NCBI GenBank assembly: GCA_016869015.1 | Contig: VGFB01000360.1 | Coordinates: forward strand, 1 to 5,240 | Reading direction: 5' to 3' | Length of the DNA: 5,240 bases | From: Armatimonadota bacterium | GTDB lineage: Bacteria > Armatimonadota > Zipacnadia > Zipacnadales > VGFC01 | Shown: in pieces, positions 1-3,584 of the stretch | Position numbering within the stretch: position 1 is the first letter of the stretch | Layout of the letters: the number at the start of each line of letters is the position of its first letter | Position numbers and translations under genes: made by a program | The notes under the pieces: generated by a model | What the model saw: only the letters and a program-made list of their open reading frames with translations | Database searches by the model: none | What the model was told of the DNA's origin: nothing

Positions 1-88
1 TCTTGCCCCAGCCGCTGCCTTGGCCACGGCCGACGCGCTTGCGCTGCTTCCGCATGCCTGCCGGTCGCCTGACGCTTCCGAGGTTCAT
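1..88 (-). CDS. rplO: 50S ribosomal protein L15, N-terminal fragment cut by window edge
   Basis: Only the first 29 codons are visible; the gene runs off the left edge. L15 is a late-assembling large-subunit protein whose extended N-terminal tail threads into 23S rRNA. The visible peptide starts MNLGSVRRPAGMRKQRKRVG and continues RGQGSGWGK, matching the basic, glycine-rich L15 beginning (compare the common RKRVGRGxGSGxGK). The ATG follows GGGGAG with 8 bases between. Its position directly after rpmD is the conserved order, and secY would be expected beyond the left edge. It is too short for length or domain checks, but the motif is distinctive. Confidence 0.93.
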   Translation of the reverse strand, partial: MNLGSVRRPAGMRKQRKRVGRGQGSGWGK

Positions 89-135
89 CGTGTGGACTCC
101 CCACTCTTGCTCCGGTGAGCGGACGGCCCGCCGGG

Positions 136-327
136 TCAGTTCTCCTCAACCGTGACCAGGTGCCGGATGGCACGAGCCATCCCCCGCACCGAGTCGTTGG
201 CGGGCCGCACCACGGTCTGTCCAGGGCGCCGGAGACCCAGCGCCGCAGCCGTCTTGCGGACCTTCGGGCAGTTGCCGATGAGGCTCTTGTTCAGTGTGAT
301 CCGCAGCACTGGCGGCTCCTGAGTCAT
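136..327 (-). CDS. rpmD: 50S ribosomal protein L30
   Basis: A 63-residue protein, close to the usual 58-62. L30 is a small peripheral 23S rRNA-binding protein present in many but not all bacteria. VLRITLNKSLIGNCPKVRKT is the standard opening strand and first helix, followed by ALGLRRPGQTVVRP, NDSVRGMARAI and a final HLVTVEEN, all family-typical. The frame extends 42 codons upstream, into rplR. The ATG at 327 is chosen because the family begins within a few residues of it and a GGGGAG lies 7 bases before it. The preceding gene is rplR instead of rpsE; rplO follows after 47 bases. Confidence 0.95.
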   Translation of the reverse strand: MTQEPPVLRITLNKSLIGNCPKVRKTAAALGLRRPGQTVVRPANDSVRGMARAIRHLVTVEEN

Positions 328-415
328 TCCTCGGCTCCCCTCCCCGCCCCGACCCACGACGTATACGCAGGACGGCGAGCAGTGGTTCACTTCGTCAGCA
401 GGTACGGTCGCGGTC
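328..415 (-). other. rplR-rpmD spacer lacking rpsE (S5)
   Basis: These 88 bases lie where rpsE, roughly 500 bases long, is expected. Reading the minus strand in its three frames gives either early stops or a short Cys/Val/Gly-containing peptide with no resemblance to the beginning or end of S5. The spacer contains an 8-base palindrome CGTATACG (360-367) and a G-rich tract before rpmD. Both flanking genes are intact. No insertion-sequence end or other scar is recognisable. Absence of S5 in this window is seen directly; whether the genome has rpsE elsewhere cannot be judged from here. Confidence 0.85.
337..355 (-). promoter_or_regulatory. Putative G-quadruplex motif overlapping the rpmD ribosome-binding site
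   Basis: On the coding (mRNA-like) strand this reads GGGTCGGGGCGGGGAGGGG: four runs of three or more G with loops of 2, 1 and 1 bases. This fits the standard intramolecular G-quadruplex pattern, and short loops favour stable folding. The GGGGAG that best serves as the rpmD Shine-Dalgarno (335-340, 7 bases before the ATG) overlaps the last G run. Folding would therefore compete with ribosome loading. The pattern is seen directly; folding and regulation are inferred. Confidence 0.55.
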
Positions 416-784
416 TCAGAAGTCCAGCCCCGCCTCGCGCGCCGCGTCGGCAACCGCCTTCACGCGCCCGTGGTATGGGAACCCCGCGCGGTCGAAGACG
501 ACGCGGGTGACGTTCGCGGACTTCGCTCGCTCCGCGATCGCCTTCCCGGCGGCTTGCGCGGCCGAGATGTTGCCTGCGGAGGTCAGCGACCCCAGCACCT
601 CCGGCTCCATCGTCGACGCGGCCGCCAGCGTCCGACCGTCCTCATCGTTGATGATCTGCAGCGTCATGTGTCGGGCAGATCGGAACACACAGAGGCGAGG
701 TCGTTCGGCGGTTCCACGGACCTTCCGGCGCCCGGACACCTGCCGCTTCCTTCTGGCATCTCGTCGGTTGATCTCGAGGCTCAT
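416..784 (-). CDS. rplR: 50S ribosomal protein L18
   Basis: A 122-residue protein of usual length. L18 binds 5S rRNA and, with L5, anchors it in the central protuberance. The N-terminus is strongly basic (RRDARRKRQVSGRRKVRG), as expected for the rRNA-binding tail. GTAERPRLCVFRSARHM, the central QIINDEDGRTLAAAST, the later VVFDRAGFPYHGRVKAVADAAREAG and the final LDF match the family to its last residues, so the gene is complete. The ATG follows a GGAG about 7 bases upstream. In nearly all bacteria the next gene is rpsE. Here the stop is followed by an 88-base spacer and then rpmD. Confidence 0.98.
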   Translation of the reverse strand: MSLEINRRDARRKRQVSGRRKVRGTAERPRLCVFRSARHMTLQIINDEDGRTLAAASTMEPEVLGSLTSAGNISAAQAAGKAIAERAKSANVTRVVFDRAGFPYHGRVKAVADAAREAGLDF

Positions 785-800
785 CGCACTTCTCCGCAGC

Positions 801-815
801 TCCGGAGCCTCCGGA
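801..815. repeat. 7-base-arm inverted repeat in the rplF-rplR spacer
   Basis: TCCGGAG and CTCCGGA are exact reverse complements separated by one base. The element lies in the 63-base spacer, upstream of the rplR Shine-Dalgarno. With a one-base centre it would fold in RNA with fewer pairs, or it could be read as a near-palindromic DNA site. It may be chance in GC-rich DNA. Confidence 0.45.
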
Positions 816-847
816 CCCCACCGGGCCCGACGCCCCTCGAGGCGGCG

Positions 848-1411
848 CTAACCGCCGACCTTACCGGCCTTGCCGGCCTTGAACCGGATCTTCTCGCCCA
901 CGTAGCGAATCCCGCGCAGGTCCGTGCCGCGGGGGCGGTACACCGACATCTTCCGCAGCTTGCGAATGTTGGCGGCGAGCTGGCCGACCCGCTCCCGATC
1001 CGCCCCGCGGACGATGATCCGGTTTTGCTCCAACTGAATGTCCAGATCGTCAGGGATCGGGATGCGGCAGGGGTGCGAGTAGCCGACCTGCAGGACCAGA
1101 GTCCTGCCGTCCAACTCGGCCCGATAGCCCAGCCCGAACACCTCCAGCCGCTTCTCGAAGCCCGTGGTGACGCCCGTGACCATGTTGGCAACCAGCGAAC
1201 GGGTCAGGCCGTGGAGGGCCCGGTGCTCGCGCTGGTCGCTGGGGCGCTTCACCAGGAGATGGTCGTCATGGATCTCCAGCGTCATGTCCCGGTGAATGGG
1301 CCGCGACAGCGCCAAACCCGTGGGCCCCTTGCAGGCGACCACATTGGCGTCATCCACCGTGACCGTCACGCCCTTGGGAAGCGGAATCGGCATGAGACCT
1401 ATGCGCGACAT
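848..1411 (-). CDS. rplF: 50S ribosomal protein L6
   Basis: A 187-residue protein, slightly longer than the usual 176-184. L6 has two similar domains and binds 23S rRNA near the sarcin-ricin loop, close to where elongation factors dock. MSRIGLMPIPLPKGV, VKRPSDQREHRALHGLTRSL and FEKRLEVFGLGYRAEL are clear family segments, followed by VLQVGYSHP. The C-terminal signature is unusual. Most bacterial L6 have a PEPYKGKGIRY-like motif; here residues 155-170 read MSVYRPRGTDLRGIRY, then VGEK. The end, AGKAGKVGG, is basic and glycine-rich as expected. The ATG follows AAGGAG with 7 bases between. It lies between rpsH and rplR in conserved order. Confidence 0.97.
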   Translation of the reverse strand: MSRIGLMPIPLPKGVTVTVDDANVVACKGPTGLALSRPIHRDMTLEIHDDHLLVKRPSDQREHRALHGLTRSLVANMVTGVTTGFEKRLEVFGLGYRAELDGRTLVLQVGYSHPCRIPIPDDLDIQLEQNRIIVRGADRERVGQLAANIRKLRKMSVYRPRGTDLRGIRYVGEKIRFKAGKAGKVGG

Positions 1412-1441
1412 GGTCCTGCTCCTTCTTGGCTCTCGAACGAC

Positions 1442-1846
1442 CTACCACACGTAGGCCAGCACCTCGCCGCCAATGCCCCGACCATCGACCTTGCGCGCCT
1501 TGGAGGCGGTCATGATGCCGGAACTGGTCGAGACGATGGCGACGCCCAGCCCGCCCAACACGCGCGGGAGCTGGTCCCGCCCGACGTAGACGCGGCAGCC
1601 GGGCTTGCTGACCCGCTTGAGGCCGTTGAGCACCGGTTGGCGGTCGGCCGTGTACTTCAGCCGGATCCGGAGCGTCTTGCCCTTGCCTACCAGCTGGAAG
1701 CCGCGAATGAAGCCCTCCTCGTGGAGGATCTTCGCGATCTCAACCTTCAGCTTGGACGCCGGGATCTCGACGTTGGCGTGTCTCGCTGCGTTGGCATTGC
1801 GCAGGCGAGTAAGCATATCGGCGATCGGGTCGGTGATAGCAGCCAT
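1442..1846 (-). CDS. rpsH: 30S ribosomal protein S8
   Basis: A 134-residue protein. S8 is a primary binder of the 16S rRNA central domain and, in E. coli, the translational repressor of the spc operon. It opens with MAAITDPIADMLTRLRNAN, the usual S8 start. The C-terminal signature GVAIVSTSSGIMTASKAR lies at about residues 101-118, and the protein ends GGEVLAYVW. Between KAR and GGEV the loop reads KVDGRGI, about three residues longer than in E. coli or B. subtilis S8. The frame is open upstream for another 87 bases, right back to the rpsN stop. The ATG at 1846 is chosen because the family starts there and a strong AGGAGGGG lies just before it. The next gene, rplF, starts 30 bases after the stop. 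Confidence 0.97.
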   Translation of the reverse strand: MAAITDPIADMLTRLRNANAARHANVEIPASKLKVEIAKILHEEGFIRGFQLVGKGKTLRIRLKYTADRQPVLNGLKRVSKPGCRVYVGRDQLPRVLGGLGVAIVSTSSGIMTASKARKVDGRGIGGEVLAYVW

Positions 1847-1850
1847 CAGA

Positions 1851-1858
1851 CCCCTCCT
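1851..1858 (-). promoter_or_regulatory. Shine-Dalgarno sequence of rpsH
   Basis: AGGAGGGG ends 4 bases before the ATG at 1846, and its AGGAGG core is 6 bases away. This is among the strongest ribosome-binding sites in the window. It fixes the rpsH start and excludes the 29-residue upstream extension that the open frame would allow. Confidence 0.8.
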
Positions 1859-1910
1859 GAAAGGCACTGGACCAGCATCGGCCCGAGCGAGCGACCTCGA
1901 CCCAGGCGTT

Positions 1911-1924
1911 CCCCGTTCGCGGGG
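1911..1924. repeat. Small GC hairpin in the rpsN-rpsH spacer
   Basis: On the coding strand CCCCG and CGGGG flank a CGAA loop, just after the rpsN stop. A GGGG-ACG-CCCC arrangement overlaps it and could pair instead, so the two folds exclude each other. No T-run follows. The pairing is seen in the sequence; any role is speculative. Confidence 0.4.
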
Positions 1925-1933
1925 CGTCCCCAC

Positions 1934-2119
1934 CTACCAGCTCGACTTCGTCACGCCCGGGATCTCGCCCCGATGGGCGTGCTCACGGAAGCAGATGCGG
2001 CACATGCCGAACCGGCGCATGTAGCCGCGCGACCGGCCGCAGATCTGACACCGGTTGTAGCTGCGGACCGCGAACTTCGGCCGTCGCTTGCACTTGGCAA
2101 TCCACGATTTCTTGGCCAT
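1934..2119 (-). CDS. rpsN: 30S ribosomal protein S14, zinc type (S14Z)
   Basis: A 61-residue protein of the short type Z S14 family, which binds 16S rRNA in the 30S head and is needed for late small-subunit assembly. It begins MAKKSWIAKCKRRPKF and ends GEIPGVTKSSW, both typical. C24, C27, C40 and C43 (CQIC, CRIC) form the zinc site, so this is the ancestral zinc-dependent form and not the long zinc-free form. A TTG codon lies directly upstream in frame and would add one residue. I prefer the ATG at 2119 because it gives the standard 61-residue length and an 8-base spacing from AGGAGG. It sits between rplE and rpsH in the conserved order. Confidence 0.97.
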   Translation of the reverse strand: MAKKSWIAKCKRRPKFAVRSYNRCQICGRSRGYMRRFGMCRICFREHAHRGEIPGVTKSSW

Positions 2120-2127
2120 CAAACGCG

Positions 2128-2133
2128 CCTCCT
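2128..2133 (-). promoter_or_regulatory. Shine-Dalgarno sequence of rpsN
   Basis: A perfect AGGAGG lies 8 bases before the ATG at 2119 and 5 bases before the alternative TTG at 2122. The spacing and the better start codon favour ATG, giving a 61-residue S14. It lies in the rplE-rpsN spacer, downstream of a small hairpin. Confidence 0.8.
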
Positions 2134-2142
2134 GCGCACGGC

Positions 2143-2157
2143 AGCGGCGTCGCCGCT
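2143..2157 (-). repeat. Short hairpin directly after the rplE stop codon
   Basis: On the minus strand AGCGGC and GCCGCT flank a 3-base GAC loop, starting at the base after the rplE TAG. The hairpin ends 9 bases before the rpsN Shine-Dalgarno. No T-run follows, so it is more likely an mRNA stability or spacing element, or chance, than a terminator. Confidence 0.5.
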
Positions 2158-2730
2158 CTAGGCGGCCGCCAGGGGCAGGCCCATCTCGCGAAGCAGGGCC
2201 GCCGCTTCCTCGTCGGACTTGGCGGTCGTCACGATCGTGATGTCCATCCCCCGCGTCTTGGCCACGTCATCATAGCCGAGCTCGGGGAAGACCAGATGGT
2301 CCTTAATGCCGATCGTGTAGCTGCCGCGCCCGTCGAAGGCGTGGGGCGAGAGGCCCCGGAAGTCACGGATACGCGGCAGGCAGACGTTCAGCAGGCGGTC
2401 GACGAACTCATACATCCGCCGGCCCCGCAGCGTCGCCTTGCAGCCGACCGGCATGCCCACCCGGAGGCCGAAGGCGGCGATCGACTTGCGGGCGCGCGTG
2501 ATGGCGGCCTTCTGGCCGATGATCATCGCCAGCTCGCGGATCGCCTGCTCGAGGTTCTTGATGTCCTCTTTGCCGTCGGACACGCCCATGTTCACGGAGA
2601 CCTTCACCAGGCGTGGGACTTCCCAGATGTTCGTGTAGCCGAACTGCTTCATCAGCGCCGGACGGATCTCGGCCTCGTACCGGTCCTGCAGTCTCGGCTT
2701 CGCTTGGGGCGGGGCGCTCTCGGCAGCCAT
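2158..2730 (-). CDS. rplE: 50S ribosomal protein L5
   Basis: A 190-residue protein, about ten longer than the common 179-180 because of an Ala/Pro/Gln-rich N-terminal lead (MAAESAPPQAKPRLQDRY) and a short C-terminal tail. L5 binds 5S rRNA with L18 in the central protuberance and contacts P-site tRNA. The family signature IIGQKAAITRARKSIAAF lies at about residues 70-87. It is followed by VGCKATLRGRRMYEFVDRLL, the loop IRDFRGLSPHAFDGRGSYT, and FPELGYDDV...GMDITIVTTA. The ATG sits after a weaker AGGA-type Shine-Dalgarno about 9 bases upstream. In E. coli, S8 represses this operon by binding mRNA at the rplE start; I cannot recognise that target here. A compact hairpin follows the TAG stop. Confidence 0.98.
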   Translation of the reverse strand: MAAESAPPQAKPRLQDRYEAEIRPALMKQFGYTNIWEVPRLVKVSVNMGVSDGKEDIKNLEQAIRELAMIIGQKAAITRARKSIAAFGLRVGMPVGCKATLRGRRMYEFVDRLLNVCLPRIRDFRGLSPHAFDGRGSYTIGIKDHLVFPELGYDDVAKTRGMDITIVTTAKSDEEAAALLREMGLPLAAA

Positions 2731-2766
2731 CGATGCTCTTCCTATCTAGCGCTCTGATCGTCGCCG

Positions 2767-2794
2767 TCTGCTCAACACTCAGTGCTCGCTGCTC
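2767..2794 (-). repeat. Four-unit degenerate heptamer tandem repeat at the rplX end
   Basis: On the minus strand four consecutive 7-base units read GAGCAGC, GAGCACT, GAGTGTT, GAGCAGA. All share GAG in phase. The first unit contains the last two bases of the rplX TGA stop; the rest lies in the rplX-rplE spacer. The units also make a weak CACTGAGTG mirror element. It lies upstream of the rplE Shine-Dalgarno and does not cover it. The function is unknown. Confidence 0.7.
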
Positions 2795-3140
2795 AGTCCG
2801 TATCGATGTCCTTCTTGCACTTGCGGCAAACCCGCACGCGGCGACCCTCGTCGCGCTGCACCCGCTGCGCCCGAGTCGGGCTGTCGCAGTTCGGGCAGAC
2901 CAGCATGACGTTCGAGACGTGGATCGGGCCCGGCTTCTCGATCACGCCGCCCTGGCGGATCTTCTGGGACTGGCGTTGGGCCTTCTTCTGCATGTTCACG
3001 CCCTCGACGACCAGCCGGCCCTCGTCCGGGCGCACCTGCAGGACGCGTCCGCGACGGACTCGGCCGCGCTTGGAGCGGTCCTTGCCCGTAATGATCTGAA
3101 CCTGGTCGCCCTTCTTCACGGGCAGCTTCACGGTAGGCAT
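2793..3140 (-). CDS. rplX: 50S ribosomal protein L24 with C-terminal zinc ribbon
   Basis: A 115-residue protein. L24 is an early large-subunit assembly initiator that binds domain I of 23S rRNA and sits near the exit-tunnel mouth. Residues 8-36 form the KOW motif (KKGDQVQIITGKDRSKRG), with an RVRRGR stretch slightly longer and more basic than usual. VVEGVNMQKK, GGVIEKPGPIHVSNVML and the C-terminal half follow the family closely. Cysteines C82, C85, C105 and C108 (CPNC and CRKC) form a probable zinc-binding pair; many bacterial L24 proteins carry this, while E. coli-type L24 lacks it. The ATG follows GGGAG at good spacing. The TGA stop lies at the start of a heptamer tandem repeat that continues into the spacer before rplE. 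Confidence 0.98.
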   Translation of the reverse strand: MPTVKLPVKKGDQVQIITGKDRSKRGRVRRGRVLQVRPDEGRLVVEGVNMQKKAQRQSQKIRQGGVIEKPGPIHVSNVMLVCPNCDSPTRAQRVQRDEGRRVRVCRKCKKDIDTD

Positions 3141-3153
3141 GAGCGGACTCCCT

Positions 3154-3171
3154 CGGCGCCGGCCGGCGCCG
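3154..3171. repeat. 18-base perfect palindrome in the rplN-rplX spacer
   Basis: CGGCGCCGGCCGGCGCCG is its own reverse complement and fills almost half of the 39-base spacer. As RNA it could fold as a GC-only hairpin with a 7-base stem and a 4-base loop, just upstream of the rplX Shine-Dalgarno. There is no T-run after it on the coding strand, so it is not an intrinsic terminator. Confidence 0.7.
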
Positions 3172-3179
3172 CAGCCGAT

Positions 3180-3548
3180 TCAGAGAACCTCGGGCGCCAG
3201 CGAGATGATCTTCATGTGCGCCCGCGCGCGCAACTCGCGGGCCACCGGCCCGAAGACCCGCGTGCAGACGGGCTCCTTCTGGGCGTTGATGATCACCGCC
3301 GCGTTGTCGTCGAAGCGAATGGATGAGCCGTCGGGCCGCGACACGGTGTCCCGGGTGCGCACGATGACGGCGCGGACGACGCTGCCCTTGGGGATGTTGC
3401 TGTTCGGCGCCACGCGCTTCGCCGACGCCACGATCTCATCCCCCAGCGTGCCGATGCGCGTCACGCCGCGCCCCATGACCTTGATGCACATGATCTCCTG
3501 CACGCCGCTGTTGTCGGCGACCTTGAGGCGAGTCAAAGGCTGGATCAT
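3180..3548 (-). CDS. rplN: 50S ribosomal protein L14
   Basis: A 122-residue protein, exactly the usual bacterial L14 length. L14 binds 23S rRNA at the subunit interface, near L19, and takes part in bridges to 16S rRNA. The start MIQPLTRLKVADNSGV, the central RPDGSSIRFDDNAAVI stretch and the end FGPVARELR...MKIISLAPEVL are family hallmarks. The ATG is preceded by AGGAG with 8 bases between. L14 normally opens the spc operon, and rplX follows here after 39 bases as expected. The gene upstream is an EF-G paralogue, not rpsQ. There is small variation in the loop after CIKVMG, with no loss of core residues. Assignment is certain. Confidence 0.98.
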   Translation of the reverse strand: MIQPLTRLKVADNSGVQEIMCIKVMGRGVTRIGTLGDEIVASAKRVAPNSNIPKGSVVRAVIVRTRDTVSRPDGSSIRFDDNAAVIINAQKEPVCTRVFGPVARELRARAHMKIISLAPEVL

Positions 3549-3584
3549 CGTTTGAGCTCCTGCGCCGACGACGCTCGGCGGCGA

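Noticed and set aside
328..415. A possible promoter with TATACG as -10 before rpmD
   Set aside because: No hexamer at 16-18 bases upstream resembles TTGACA by more than about half its positions, so an internal promoter cannot be supported by eye.
1847..1933. A 29-residue N-terminal extension of S8 (frame open to the rpsN stop)
   Set aside because: S8 proteins begin at the ITDPIADMLTR region, and a strong AGGAGGGG directly precedes the ATG at 1846. The upstream part has no S8-like sequence.
470..2161. A 563-codon open frame on the plus strand across rplR, rplF, rpsH, rpsN
   Set aside because: It runs antisense to four certain ribosomal genes, and its translation is low-complexity Arg/Pro/Ala/His-rich text with no domain. 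Long antisense frames are expected in GC-rich coding DNA.
2728..2735. CATCGATG palindrome over the rplE start codon as a possible S8 repressor site
   Set aside because: Eight bases are too few, and the bulged helix of the known S8 target cannot be recognised around it.
2613..3326. Plus-strand open frames opposite rplE, rplX and rplN
   Set aside because: They cross three conserved genes and their spacers and encode unstructured, motif-free sequence; they are shadows of the minus-strand genes.
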